NCBI GenBank assembly: GCA_035651955.1
Contig: DASRES010000040.1
Span: 1-64,000 of the forward strand
Direction of reading: 5' to 3'
Source: Acidimicrobiia bacterium
Lineage (GTDB): Bacteria > Actinomycetota > Acidimicrobiia > IMCC26256 > JAMXLJ01
DNA length: 64,000 nucleotides
Positions 34,887 through 43,758 of this stretch are shown piece after piece (the stretch's first letter is position 1; each line of letters opens with the position of its first letter). The notes beneath the pieces are model-generated. The model ran no database searches and was not told the DNA's origin. It saw only the letters and a program-made list of their open reading frames with translations. Both the position numbers and the translations under genes were made by a program.

Positions 34887-35924
34887 ATGGCGCGCACGCC
34901 GAGGTACCGAACCGGTGATCCCGATCTCGACCACGCGGTCGCGCACCTCGTCGCGCGCTCGGGTGCGACGCGTGACGACGACCTGATCTACGAGCTCATC
35001 GTCTCCGCGCTGCGCCTCGCCCGTGACGGCGCCGACCGGGGCGACCTGAAGATCGCGAACGCCGCGCTCAAGGAGATGCGCTACGCGTTCCACGTCTTCT
35101 CGCCGTACCGCTCGGCGCGCAAGGTCGCGATCTTCGGCTCGGCGCGGACGTTGCCGGACGACCCGCTGTACGACCAGACCCGCCGGCTGGCGACCGCGCT
35201 CGCCGCGAACGACTGGATGATCATCACGGGCGCCGGTCCCGGGATCATGACGGCGGGGATCGAGGGTGCCGGGCCCGACAACTCGTTCGGCGTCGGCATC
35301 CGCCTGCCGTTCGAGGCGACGACGAGCCAGTTCATCGTCGACGACCCGAAGCTCGTCAACTTCCGCTACTTCTTCACCCGCAAGCTCACGTTCGTGAAGG
35401 AGTCGGACGCGTTCGCGCTGCTGCCCGGCGGGTTCGGCACGCTCGACGAGGCGTTCGAGCTGTTGACGCTGCTCCAGACGGGCAAGGCGCAACCCGCGCC
35501 GGTGATCCTGCTCGACGTCCCCGGCGGGACGTACTGGCAGGGGTGGCGCGGGTTCGTCGAGGAGGAGCTCGAGGCGCGCGGCTACATCTCCAAACGGGAC
35601 ATGAGCCTGCTGAAGATCACGGACGACGTCGAGGTCGCGATCGAGGAGATGACGCGCTTCTACGCGAACTACCAGTCGCTGCGCTTCGTCGAGGGCCGGC
35701 TGGTGATGCGCATGCTGCGCGCCCCGGACGACGAGATGCTCGCCCGCCTCAACGAGGAGTTCGCCGACATCGTCGTGCGCGGCGAGATCGAGCGGATCGA
35801 GACGACGCCCGCGGAGCGTGCCGACGACGACCACGTGGACCTCGAGCGCATCGCGTTCCGGTTCGACCGCCACGACTGGGCGCGCCTGCGCGAGCTGATC
35901 GACACGTTGAACACGATCGAGTAG
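34887..35924 (+). CDS. LOG-family (TIGR00730-like) protein, long form
   Basis: This 345-aa Rossmann protein has G-S-A-R-T at the first loop, I-T-G-A-G-P-G-I-M, and P-G-G-F-G-T-L-D-E, the signature of LOG phosphoribohydrolases. Those enzymes release free base from nucleoside 5'-monophosphates (cytokinin activation in plants; less clear in bacteria). The protein is longer than typical LOG proteins, with about 75 extra N-terminal and 90 extra C-terminal residues. The C-terminal extension contains an R-F-D-R-H-D-W-A-R segment. The role in this organism is unknown; nucleotide salvage is plausible given the adjacent kinase. Confidence 0.88.
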   Translation: MARTPRYRTGDPDLDHAVAHLVARSGATRDDDLIYELIVSALRLARDGADRGDLKIANAALKEMRYAFHVFSPYRSARKVAIFGSARTLPDDPLYDQTRRLATALAANDWMIITGAGPGIMTAGIEGAGPDNSFGVGIRLPFEATTSQFIVDDPKLVNFRYFFTRKLTFVKESDAFALLPGGFGTLDEAFELLTLLQTGKAQPAPVILLDVPGGTYWQGWRGFVEEELEARGYISKRDMSLLKITDDVEVAIEEMTRFYANYQSLRFVEGRLVMRMLRAPDDEMLARLNEEFADIVVRGEIERIETTPAERADDDHVDLERIAFRFDRHDWARLRELIDTLNTIE

Positions 35925-35945
35925 CCGGCCCCGGCGCGCCCGGCG

Positions 35946-36149
35946 TCACTCGTCGAACGTGTCGCCGCGGGGTGCGAGCGCGTTGATCGCGCGCTCGACG
36001 GCACGCCGCGCCTGGCCGAGGCGGCGCTCGTCCGCCTTCGCCGCGTCGTCGCCGTTCGCCGCCTCGCGCAGCCGGTCGTAGGCGAGGTCGCGCAGCTCCT
36101 CCTCGATGGAGCGGAGGCGTTCGGCGAGCTCTTCGAGACGTCCGTCCAT
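35946..36149 (-). CDS. Small coiled-coil protein, unknown
   Basis: This 67-aa acidic/basic helical protein (L-E-E-L-A-E-R-L-R-S-I-E-E-E-L-R-D-L) begins at ATG 36149, one base after the glcF stop. No family was recognised. Its place at the end of the glc operon suggests co-expression only. The heptad-like pattern predicts dimerisation. Confidence 0.6.
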   Translation of the reverse strand: MDGRLEELAERLRSIEEELRDLAYDRLREAANGDDAAKADERRLGQARRAVERAINALAPRGDTFDE

Positions 36150-36150
36150 C

Positions 36151-37356
36151 TCACCGTGCTCCTTGCCGGTCGGGGTCGAGCGCGTCCGCGAGCAGCTCGG
36201 CGGGATGGCGCACGTCGAGGCCCGCGGACCGCAACTGGAGGATGCAGCCCGGGTTGGCCGAGGCGACGACGAGCGGGGCGCTGCGGCCGCGCGCCGCGCG
36301 CCGCAACGCGTCGGCTTTCCGGTCGCGGATCTCCCGCGACAGTGCCGGCTGCATGACGGTGTACGCGCCGCCCGCGCCGCAGCACAGGCCGTCGTCGTCG
36401 GTCGTCGTGACGTCGTACGCGCGTGCGAGAACAGCGTGCGTCGGCTCGGCGGCGTGCTGCACGTGGCGGAGGTGGCACGGCTCCTGCACGACGAGCGGGC
36501 GGCCCGTCGCGTGGACCGGGAGGTCATGCTCGGAGGCCCACTCGCCGAAGTCGCGCACGCGTGCCGAGAACGCGCGCGCGTCGTCGGTGCCGAGGAGGCG
36601 GCCGTAGTCCTTCATCGCGGCGCCGCACCCGGCGCTGTCGACGACGACCGGCGCGTCGCCGGGCATCGACGCGATGACCCGTCGAGCCAGCGCGCGTGCC
36701 TCGTCGACACGACCGGCATGCGCGTGGAGCGCACCGCAACAGTCCGCGCCGCGCGCGGGCAGCGCGACACGGGCGCCGGTGGCCTCCATCACGCGTTGCG
36801 CGGCTCGGTGGACATCGCGCTGCCACGCGTCCATGACGCAGCCCGGGAACAGGCACACGTCGGCGTCGTGCGCCGAGGCGGCGGACGGCTGCAACGGGGT
36901 CGCGAGCGACCGGGCGCGCAGGCGCGGGAGCGCGAACCGCCGGGGCACGAGATGCGACCGCTGCGCGACGAGGAGCACCCAGGTGAACGCGATCAGCAGG
37001 CCGTGACGCGGGAGCAGCAGCTCGTACCCGAGCCACTCGGCCGCGCGGCGGTGCCACGGGCGGCTGGTCCGCCGCTCGTGCTGAAGCACCTCCCGCGCTC
37101 CCTCCATGAGCCGGCCGAACGGCACCGAGGACGGGCACGCGGCCTCGCAGCCCCGGCACTGCACGCACTCCTCCATGTACCGCTCGAACGACGCGTCGAC
37201 CGCCGCGCCCTCCCACTCGACGGCCCGCATCGCGGCGATCCGGCCGCGCGGCGACGCGGTCTCGAGGCCCGTCACCCGGTACGTCGGGCAGTGCGGGAGG
37301 CACAGCCCGCACGCCACACACGCCGCGAGCTCGTCCGCATCGAGGCCGAGAGTCAC
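36151..37356 (-). CDS. glcF: Glycolate oxidase iron-sulfur subunit
   Basis: GlcF passes electrons from the flavoprotein subunits of glycolate oxidase. The 401-aa protein has two 4Fe-4S motifs: Cys13, 16, 19, 23-Pro and Cys64, 67, 70, 74-Pro. Two cysteine-rich CCG-type domains follow, with C-C-G-A-L at 206-210 and C-C-G-A-G-G at 325-330. The start is GTG 37356, overlapping the glcE stop by GTGA. With glcD and glcE it oxidises glycolate or a related 2-hydroxy acid to a 2-oxo acid. Confidence 0.94.
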   Translation of the reverse strand: MTLGLDADELAACVACGLCLPHCPTYRVTGLETASPRGRIAAMRAVEWEGAAVDASFERYMEECVQCRGCEAACPSSVPFGRLMEGAREVLQHERRTSRPWHRRAAEWLGYELLLPRHGLLIAFTWVLLVAQRSHLVPRRFALPRLRARSLATPLQPSAASAHDADVCLFPGCVMDAWQRDVHRAAQRVMEATGARVALPARGADCCGALHAHAGRVDEARALARRVIASMPGDAPVVVDSAGCGAAMKDYGRLLGTDDARAFSARVRDFGEWASEHDLPVHATGRPLVVQEPCHLRHVQHAAEPTHAVLARAYDVTTTDDDGLCCGAGGAYTVMQPALSREIRDRKADALRRAARGRSAPLVVASANPGCILQLRSAGLDVRHPAELLADALDPDRQGAR

Positions 37357-38384
37357 GATCTCTCGACCTCCAGTGGAGGTCGAGAGTACGGCCCGGCGAT
37401 GGGCAGACGCCCTGGTCCGAGCTTCCCGGTCGGGTCGAACGCCCGCTTGATCCGGGTCAGCAGCGCGCCGTTCGGGAACGGGAGGCCGAACGGGTCGAGG
37501 CCCGGTGCGCCCGCCTCGCGCAGCAGCCAGCCGCCCGCGCCGGCCGCGCAACGACGGGCCGCGGCGAGCGCGGCCTCGTCCTCGGCGGCCACGTGAACCG
37601 TCCCGACCCCGACCTCGGCCAGCCAGCGGACCCCGGCCACGTCGAGCTCGGGCCCGAGCGCGGCGACCCCGCCGGGCGGGATCGAGATCCGCCCCCGATG
37701 GGGACCGTCCGGGAGGGCCGGTTGCTTGTCGACCGGCGTGAGTCCCGCGGCCCGCAGCTGAGCGTCGACGTCGGCCGGATGGCCCTCGAGCAGCACGCAG
37801 GTCCGTGATCCGTCCCAGGCGATGCACGACGGCCGGAACAGCCGGGCGCGCACGTCGGACGGGGAGTCGCGGGTCGTCGCCCACGTGCTCGTCGCCGGGC
37901 GGGGCTGGGCCCGCAAGGTGACCTGGGCGAGCACGCCGATCGTCCCCAGTGACCCGACCAGCAGGCGGGGCAGGTCGTACCCGCTCACGTTCTTCACGGT
38001 CGGGCCTCCGCCCTTCACGACACGGCCGTCGGCGGTGACGACGCGCACCTCGAGCACGCGGTCGCGCACCGGGCCGTGACGCAGTCGCCGCAATCCCGAC
38101 AACCCCGCGCTCAGCACGCCGCCGACCGTCGCGTCCGCGTCGCGCGGGTCGAGCGGGCACTCCTGCCCGTGCTCGGCGAGGACGGCGTCGAGGTCGGCGA
38201 CGCGCGTCCCCGCGCCGACCGTGATCGTCAGGTCGGCGGGCTCGTAGCGGATGACGCCCGCGGGCGCACGCACCTCGACCGCGTCGGCCGCGACCGCGCC
38301 GCCGACCTCCCACTGCGTGCGGCCACCGACGGCGACGACCGCGTCCGCGTCACGCACGGTCGCGCGCAGCTCGGTCAGATCCAT
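37353..38384 (-). CDS. glcE: Glycolate oxidase FAD-binding subunit GlcE
   Basis: The 343-aa protein is a short relative of GlcD with the FAD-binding pattern V-A-V-G-G-R-T and D-A-T-V-G-G-V-L-S-A-G-L-S-G. G-G-P-T-V-K-N-V-S-G-Y-D-L follows, diagnostic for GlcE. Three in-frame ATGs (38384, 38411, 38438) are each preceded by a copy of the same ribosome-site repeat. I give the innermost because it leaves a normal N-terminus; the others would add 9 or 18 residues. The glcD stop falls inside the repeat, so translation is coupled. Confidence 0.9.
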   Translation of the reverse strand: MDLTELRATVRDADAVVAVGGRTQWEVGGAVAADAVEVRAPAGVIRYEPADLTITVGAGTRVADLDAVLAEHGQECPLDPRDADATVGGVLSAGLSGLRRLRHGPVRDRVLEVRVVTADGRVVKGGGPTVKNVSGYDLPRLLVGSLGTIGVLAQVTLRAQPRPATSTWATTRDSPSDVRARLFRPSCIAWDGSRTCVLLEGHPADVDAQLRAAGLTPVDKQPALPDGPHRGRISIPPGGVAALGPELDVAGVRWLAEVGVGTVHVAAEDEAALAAARRCAAGAGGWLLREAGAPGLDPFGLPFPNGALLTRIKRAFDPTGKLGPGRLPIAGPYSRPPLEVERS

Positions 38385-38456
38385 GCACCCGCCGGCACGC
38401 GTCATATCCATGCGCCCTCCGGTATCCGTCAGATCCATGCGCCCTCCGGTATGCGC
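38376..38456 (-). repeat. Three tandem 27-bp copies of the glcE translation start
   Basis: Units at 38376-38402, 38403-38429 and 38430-38456 each contain, on the minus strand, a GGAGGG- or GGCGGG-type Shine-Dalgarno, an ATG and GAT. Because 27 is a multiple of three the frame stays open across all copies. The two outer units are nearly identical and the inner one has diverged. Confidence 0.85.
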
Positions 38457-39856
38457 GCGACGTCGCCGCAGCGCGAACCCGCGGGGAGGACCTTCTCCGG
38501 GTTCGCGGCACCGTCGGGATCGAACGCGTCGCGGAGCCGGGCCTGCGCGTCGAGGTCGTCGGGGGTGAAGATCATCGGCATCGCGTCGCGCTTCTCCAAG
38601 CCGATGCCGTGCTCTCCGGACAGCACACCTCCGGCGTCGACGCACACGCGCAGGATGGCGTCGCCGGCCGCGTGGACGCGCTCCCAGATGCCGGGCTCGC
38701 GCGCGTCGAACACGATCAGCGGATGCAGGTTCCCGTCACCGGCGTGGAAGACGTTCATCATCGTCAGGCGCTGCTCGGCCGCGATCGTGTACACGCGCTC
38801 CAGCACGTCGACGAGACGCGTGCGCGGCACCACGGCGTCGTGCAGGTAGTAGTCGGGCGCAATGCGGGCGATCGCCCCGAACGCCGACTTCCGTCCCTTC
38901 CACAGGAGCGCGCGCTCGTGCTCGTCCGCCGCGACCCGGACGTGCCGGGCACCGTGCTGCGTCCCGACGTCGCGCACCGCGTCGACCTGCGCGGCGACGC
39001 CGTCGGGGAGGCCGTCGAGCTCGACGAGGAGGACGGCCGCGGCGTCGCGCGGGTAGCCGGCACCGACGTAGTCCTCGACGGCGCGGGTGATCTCGGCGTC
39101 CATCATCTCGAGCGCGGCCGGGACGATCCCCGCCGCGATGATCCCGCTGACGGTCGCGGCGGCGTCGTCCACGGACGTGAAGTCGAGCAGCAGCGTGCGT
39201 ACCGCGGGCGGGTTCGGGCTCAGGCGCACGGCGATGCGGACCGCGATCCCCATCGTCCCCTCACTGCCGACGAAGCAGCCGCGCAGGTCGTAGCCGGGTT
39301 GGTCGGGCTCGAGACCGCCGAGGCGCGTGAGCTCGCCGTCGGGGAGCACGACGTCGAGCGCGAGCACGTGCGTGCTCGTGACCCCGGACGCGAGGCAGTG
39401 CGGTCCACCGGCGTTCGTCGCGACGTTCCCGCCGATCGAGCACGCCTGTTGCGACGAGGGGTCGGGCGCGTAGTGCAGCCCGAGCTCGCGCACGGCCCGG
39501 CTGAGGTCGAGGTTCAGCACGCCGGGCTCCACCCACGCCACCCGTTCCTCGGCGTCCACCTCGAGCACGCGGTTCATGCGGGTCGTGACGATGACGAGCG
39601 GGTCGTCCACCGGCGTGGCGCCACCGGCGAGCCCCGTCCCGCTCCCTCGCGCCACGAACGCGCGCCCGTGACGGCGCGCGACGCGCACCGCGGCCGCCAC
39701 ACCGTCGCCGTCGGACGGGAAGCACACCGCGGCCGCGCTGCCACGCGCGACGCCCGCGTCACGGCCGTAGAGCGCGAGCTCGAGGGGCTCCGCGCGGGCG
39801 CGGTCGGGACCCAGCGCGGCCTGGAGATCCGCGACCAGAGGTTGCACGCCGCTCAC
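38429..39856 (-). CDS. glcD: Glycolate oxidase subunit GlcD (FAD-linked)
   Basis: GlcD is the catalytic flavoprotein of glycolate/D-lactate oxidation. The 475-aa protein from GTG 39856 has the PCMH-type FAD domain with V-A-R-G-S-G-T-G-L-A-G-G-A. Q-A-C-S-I-G-G-N-V-A-T-N-A-G-G-P and G-S-E-G-T-M-G-I follow. Its C-terminal domain has G-D-G-N-L-H-P-L and S-G-E-H-G-I-G. The GTG start follows a -10 hexamer by 8 nt. The last codons read into the first repeat of the glcE start region. Confidence 0.94.
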   Translation of the reverse strand: MSGVQPLVADLQAALGPDRARAEPLELALYGRDAGVARGSAAAVCFPSDGDGVAAAVRVARRHGRAFVARGSGTGLAGGATPVDDPLVIVTTRMNRVLEVDAEERVAWVEPGVLNLDLSRAVRELGLHYAPDPSSQQACSIGGNVATNAGGPHCLASGVTSTHVLALDVVLPDGELTRLGGLEPDQPGYDLRGCFVGSEGTMGIAVRIAVRLSPNPPAVRTLLLDFTSVDDAAATVSGIIAAGIVPAALEMMDAEITRAVEDYVGAGYPRDAAAVLLVELDGLPDGVAAQVDAVRDVGTQHGARHVRVAADEHERALLWKGRKSAFGAIARIAPDYYLHDAVVPRTRLVDVLERVYTIAAEQRLTMMNVFHAGDGNLHPLIVFDAREPGIWERVHAAGDAILRVCVDAGGVLSGEHGIGLEKRDAMPMIFTPDDLDAQARLRDAFDPDGAANPEKVLPAGSRCGDVARIPEGAWI

Positions 39857-39864
39857 GGTGCGCA

Positions 39865-39874
39865 AGCCTATGCT
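39865..39874. promoter_or_regulatory. Overlapping back-to-back -10 elements for glcD and the M20 peptidase gene
   Basis: The ten bases AGCCTATGCT contain TAGGCT on the minus strand (39865-39870) and TATGCT on the plus strand (39869-39874). TAGGCT is 8 nt before the glcD GTG; TATGCT is 7 nt before the peptidase GTG at 39882. Both messages would be leaderless, and only 25 bp separate the two genes. Confidence 0.65.
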
Positions 39875-39881
39875 CGCTCCG

Positions 39882-41288
39882 GTGGCCCTCCGCCTCGAGC
39901 AGTTCCTCGCGCGCGAGCGGGACGCGGTGCTCCGCGCGCTCGACGCGTGGCTCCGCATCCCGTCGATCTCCGTCGACCCGTCGCGGGCCCGCGACGTCCG
40001 CGCGTCCGCCGAGTGGTGCGCGGACCGCATGACGAGCACCGGGCTGGAGCACGTCGCGTTGCTGGAGACCGACGGTCACCCGTCGGTGTACGGCGACTGG
40101 TTGCATGCGCCGGGCGCGCCGACGGTCGTCGTCTACGGCCATCACGACGTGCAACCCGTCGAGCCGCTGGAGGAGTGGGTGTCGCCCCCGTTCGAGCCCA
40201 CCGTGCGCGACGGCCAGCTCTTCGCGCGCGGCGCGGTCGACGACAAGGGTCAGGTGCTGTACCACCTTGAGGCGCTGCGCGGGATGTTCGAGATCGGCGA
40301 CGGCTCGCTGCCCGTCAACGTCAAGCTGCTCGTCGAGGGCGAGGAGGAGATCGGCAGCGTGCACTTCGACGCGCTCCTCGCGCGCGAGCGCGAGAGGCTC
40401 GCGTGTGACGCGGTCGTCGTCTCCGACACGGGGATGCTCGCGCCCGACGTGCCGTCCATGTGCACCGGCATGCGCGGGCTCGTGCAGCTCGCCGTCGAGT
40501 TGCGCACGGCCGCGACCGACCTGCACTCGGGCAGCTACGGCGGTGCCGTGCTCAACGCCGCGCACGTCGCCGCGGAGCTGATCGCGGCACTCCACGACGA
40601 CGAGCAGCGGGTGACGATCCCCGGCTTCTACGACGACGTGCGCCCGCTGACCGCGCGGGAGCGTGCGATGCTCGCCGCGGTGCCGTTCGACGAGCGCGCG
40701 TTCCTCCGCGACGCCGGCACCACACGGCTCGTGGGCGAGGCGGGCATGTCGACGCTCGAGCGCATCTGGGCGCGCCCGACCGCGGAGGTCGTCGCGCTGC
40801 AGAGCGGGTGGTCGCCCTCGGGCGCGCGGACGATCGTTCCCGCGGTCGCGCAGTTCCTGCTGACGTGCCGGCTCGTCGCCGACCAGCAGCCGGACCGCAT
40901 CCTCGACGCGTGCGAGGCGTGGGTGCGCGCGCGCGTTCCCGACGGCGTCGACGTGCGGTGCACCCGCCAGGGCGCGGTCGCTCCCGCGCTCACGCCCGTC
41001 GACCACCCCGCGGTGACCGCCGCCGCGGCCGCGATCGAGCGAGTGTGGGGACGCGCGCCGCTGTACACGCGCGAAGGCGGATCAGGGCCGGAGGAGGCGC
41101 TCGGGCGCGTGCTCGACGCGCCCGTCGTGTTCCTCGGCGTCGGGCTGCCCGACGACGGGATCCACGGTCCGAACGAGCGGATCGTGCTGGACCAGTTGTG
41201 GCGCGGTGTCCTCGCCGCCGGCGAGCTGTGGGACGAGCTCGCCGCGAGCGAGACCGCGACGACCGAGAGTGTCGGAAGGAAGCGATGA
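39882..41288 (+). CDS. M20 family metallopeptidase (dipeptidase-like)
   Basis: The 468-aa zinc peptidase has V-V-Y-G-H-H-D-V-Q-P (first metal His and Asp), G-A-V-D-D-K-G-Q, and E-G-E-E-E-I-G-S with the catalytic and metal glutamates. The dimerisation domain carries D-L-H-S-G-S-Y-G-G. These place it with CNDP/PepV-type dipeptidases. The start GTG 39882 is chosen because a -10 hexamer ends 7 nt upstream; ATG 39870 would overlap that promoter. The following gene overlaps by ATGA. Confidence 0.9.
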   Translation: MALRLEQFLARERDAVLRALDAWLRIPSISVDPSRARDVRASAEWCADRMTSTGLEHVALLETDGHPSVYGDWLHAPGAPTVVVYGHHDVQPVEPLEEWVSPPFEPTVRDGQLFARGAVDDKGQVLYHLEALRGMFEIGDGSLPVNVKLLVEGEEEIGSVHFDALLARERERLACDAVVVSDTGMLAPDVPSMCTGMRGLVQLAVELRTAATDLHSGSYGGAVLNAAHVAAELIAALHDDEQRVTIPGFYDDVRPLTARERAMLAAVPFDERAFLRDAGTTRLVGEAGMSTLERIWARPTAEVVALQSGWSPSGARTIVPAVAQFLLTCRLVADQQPDRILDACEAWVRARVPDGVDVRCTRQGAVAPALTPVDHPAVTAAAAAIERVWGRAPLYTREGGSGPEEALGRVLDAPVVFLGVGLPDDGIHGPNERIVLDQLWRGVLAAGELWDELAASETATTESVGRKR

Positions 41289-42109
41289 CGACGCGAGACG
41301 CGCGCGCCAACGGGCGCGCGAACGGCAGGAAGCCGGCACCGCCCGCCGCACCGGTGCGCGAGTGGGTGACGTTCGACGACCCCAACGAGGAGGGCCGGCG
41401 CTGGCAGGTGGACGTGACGTTCATGCTGTCGCGATGGCGGTGCCTGTTCGGCTGCGGCTGCCAGGGCGTGCTGACGGAGCCGACCCCCGAGCTCGTCCTC
41501 GGCTGCTGCTCGTACGGTGCCCACTTCTCCGACAAGAAGGACCGCGACCGCACGGTGCGGCTCGCCAAGAAGCTGTCGCCCGACGAGTGGCAGTTCCACG
41601 ACACCGGCCGCCGGCGCGGGGTCGTCGCGACGCTCGGGCCGAGCAGCTGGCGGACGCGCCTCGTGGAGGACGCGTGCATCTTCCTGAACCGCGTCGGCTT
41701 CCCCGCGGGTCCCGGCTGCGCGTTCCATCTCCACGCAATGCGCGCCGGTGAGCACTTCGCGGACTGGAAGCCCGAGGTCTGCTGGCAGCTGCCACTCCGG
41801 CGCATCGACCGTGAGGAGGACGACGGCACCGTCACGTCCGTTCTCACCGAGTACGCGCGCGACGGGTGGGGCCCGGGCGGTGACGACTTCGCGTGGTGGT
41901 GCACCGAGGCACCCGAGGCGTTCACGGCGACGGACGCCGTGTACCGCACTCAGGAGCCCGAGCTCCGGCGGATGATCGGCGACGAGCTGTACGAGCAGCT
42001 CGCCGCGTACCTCGACCGGCGCGCGCGCGTGCTCGATCCCGCGCCGGCCCGTCATCCCGCGCAGACGCCGGTCGCGCTCGGTCCGACGCGCGGGAAGCGC
42101 GCGCGCTAG
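41285..42109 (+). CDS. Conserved actinobacterial cysteine-rich protein, unknown
   Basis: This encodes 274 aa. A cysteine cluster C-L-F-G-C-G-C-Q-G-V and then G-C-C-S-Y-G-A-H-F lie in the first third, and further Cys/His positions follow (D-A-C-I-F-L-N-R, G-C-A-F-H-L-H-A, P-E-V-C-W-Q-L-P). The set looks like a metal-binding site, perhaps distantly similar to YkgJ-type zinc or iron chelating domains. I recall near-identical proteins in other actinobacteria, always uncharacterised. It is co-translated with the M20 peptidase (ATGA overlap). Confidence 0.7.
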   Translation: MTTRDARANGRANGRKPAPPAAPVREWVTFDDPNEEGRRWQVDVTFMLSRWRCLFGCGCQGVLTEPTPELVLGCCSYGAHFSDKKDRDRTVRLAKKLSPDEWQFHDTGRRRGVVATLGPSSWRTRLVEDACIFLNRVGFPAGPGCAFHLHAMRAGEHFADWKPEVCWQLPLRRIDREEDDGTVTSVLTEYARDGWGPGGDDFAWWCTEAPEAFTATDAVYRTQEPELRRMIGDELYEQLAAYLDRRARVLDPAPARHPAQTPVALGPTRGKRAR

Positions 42110-42128
42110 CCGGTCAGGGGGATCACGA

Positions 42129-42659
42129 GTGCCGCAGTTCTCGTTCGAGGGTCTCGAGCCCCAGGTGCACCCGGGGGCGTTCGTCGCGCCCACGGCGACG
42201 CTCGTCGGCGACGTCGTGGTCGAGGAGGGCGCGTCGGTCTGGTACGGCGCGGTGCTGCGGGCCGACTACTCGCCGGTGATCGTGCGGCGCGGCGCGAACG
42301 TCCAAGACGGCGCGGTCCTGCACGGACCGCCCGGCCTTCACACCGAGGTCGGGCCGGGCTCGACGGTGGCGCACAACTGCGTCGTGCACGGCGCGGTCCT
42401 CGGCGAGGAGTGTCTCGTCGCCAACGGCGCGGTCGTCCTCGACGGTGCACGCGTCGGCGATCGCGCGCTCGTCGCCGCCGGCTCCCTCGTGTCCGCGAAC
42501 TTCGTCGTCCCGCCGAACATGCTCGCGGCGGGTGCACCCGCGCAGATCAAGCGACCCGTCGTCGGCTCGCCCGCCGAGCTGTGGGTGCAGACGAACCCGG
42601 CCGCGTACGCGGAGCTCGCGCAGCGCCACCGCGACGGGATGCGCTGGCTGCGCGACTAA
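42129..42659 (+). CDS. Gamma-class carbonic anhydrase-like protein
   Basis: This 176-aa left-handed beta-helix protein is built from hexapeptide repeats (A-T-L-V-G-D, V-V-V-E-E-G and others). The three zinc-binding histidines of gamma carbonic anhydrases are present at positions 65, 82 and 87. Many such bacterial proteins (YrdA/CaiE-like) lack proven activity. The start is GTG 42129, 19 nt after the previous gene, so it may belong to the peptidase operon. Confidence 0.88.
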   Translation: MPQFSFEGLEPQVHPGAFVAPTATLVGDVVVEEGASVWYGAVLRADYSPVIVRRGANVQDGAVLHGPPGLHTEVGPGSTVAHNCVVHGAVLGEECLVANGAVVLDGARVGDRALVAAGSLVSANFVVPPNMLAAGAPAQIKRPVVGSPAELWVQTNPAAYAELAQRHRDGMRWLRD

Positions 42660-42756
42660 TGCCGCGTCAGGCAACGTTCGCCCTGTCCTGTACCGGCGCA
42701 TCGTGGACGCACGTCATGGCGGGCCGACCTGTGGCGGGCCGGGCGCGGAACGGCAG

Positions 42757-43707
42757 TCATGGCGTTGGGTGCTTTGACGGGGTGAGCTGGCGGAGGCGCG
42801 GCGCGATCTCTGTCGCAAGGCGTTCGATCGTTTGGTGATCGTAGGGTGCCGGCATGACGGCGATGATCTCGGAGGCACCTGCGTTGGCGTACTCGGCGAG
42901 GCGCGTCGCGACGACGTCGGGTGGTCCCCACGGCCGATTCGAGGCGGCGTAGTCCGGGAAGTTTGCGATCTCACCGATCTCGTTGAGGCGGTCCTCCACC
43001 AGTCCTGGGCGGTCTCGCACGATGACTCCGACATTGACGGTCACCCCGATGTTCGCGGGGTCGCGCCCCACTGCGACGCAGTGCCCGTCAAGCGCGGCTC
43101 GCTTGCCCACGACGACTTCCGGCGTCCCGAACGCGTTCCACAGATCTGCGTGACGCGCGACGACCCGAAGGGTTTTGCGCTCGCCGCCCCCGCCGATCAG
43201 TAACGGCAGATGACGCTGGAGCGGCTTCGGGACGAGGACGGCGTCGCGCAGGACGTAATGAGCGCCGTGAAAATCGGTGACGTCGTTCTCGAACAATGAT
43301 CGAATCACCGTGCAGGCTTCGTCGAGCATCGAGATCCGCTCGCCCGCCGACGGGAACTCGATTCCGTAGGCGCGATGCTCGCGTTCGTGCCAGCCCGCGC
43401 CGAGCCCCAGGACGGCGCGCCCGCCCGAGATGTGATCCAGCGTCGCGGTCATCTTCGCGAGAATTGCAGGATTCCGGTATGTCACGCCGGTGACGAGCAC
43501 ACCGAGGCGCGCCCTCGACGTCAACGCGCTCAGAGCAGCCAACCCGGTCCAACCATCGAACACCGGCAGCGTCTCGTCCGCGCCGAGGGACACGAAATGG
43601 TCGTACAGCCACAACGAATCCAAGCCGAGCGTGTCGACCTCGACCGCCGCTGCGCACAGCTGCCGCCATGTCGGCCCCTACGGCCACAACGAGATGCCCA
43701 CACGCAT
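42757..43707 (-). pseudogene. Luciferase-like (LLM-class) F420/flavin oxidoreductase with amber stop at codon 10
   Basis: From ATG 43707 the frame reads M-R-V-G-I-S-L-W-P, then TAG (43678-43680), then G-P-T-W-R-Q-L-C-A-A-A-V-E-V and on through an intact LLM barrel: L-W-L-Y-D-H-F, R-L-G-V-L-V-T-G-V-T-Y-R-N-P, L-G-L-G-A-G-W-H-E-R-E and L-I-G-G-G-G-E. Family members usually have Gln or similar at that place, so a C-to-T change of CAG to TAG is the simplest cause. A restart at TTG 43623 would lose the first barrel strand and helix. The region is less GC-rich, with codon choice unlike its neighbours, suggesting recent acquisition. Confidence 0.75.
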
Positions 43708-43758
43708 CAGCAACGACGCTAGACGCACGCGCGGAGAGCCGCACCTGAGCGGAGAGCT

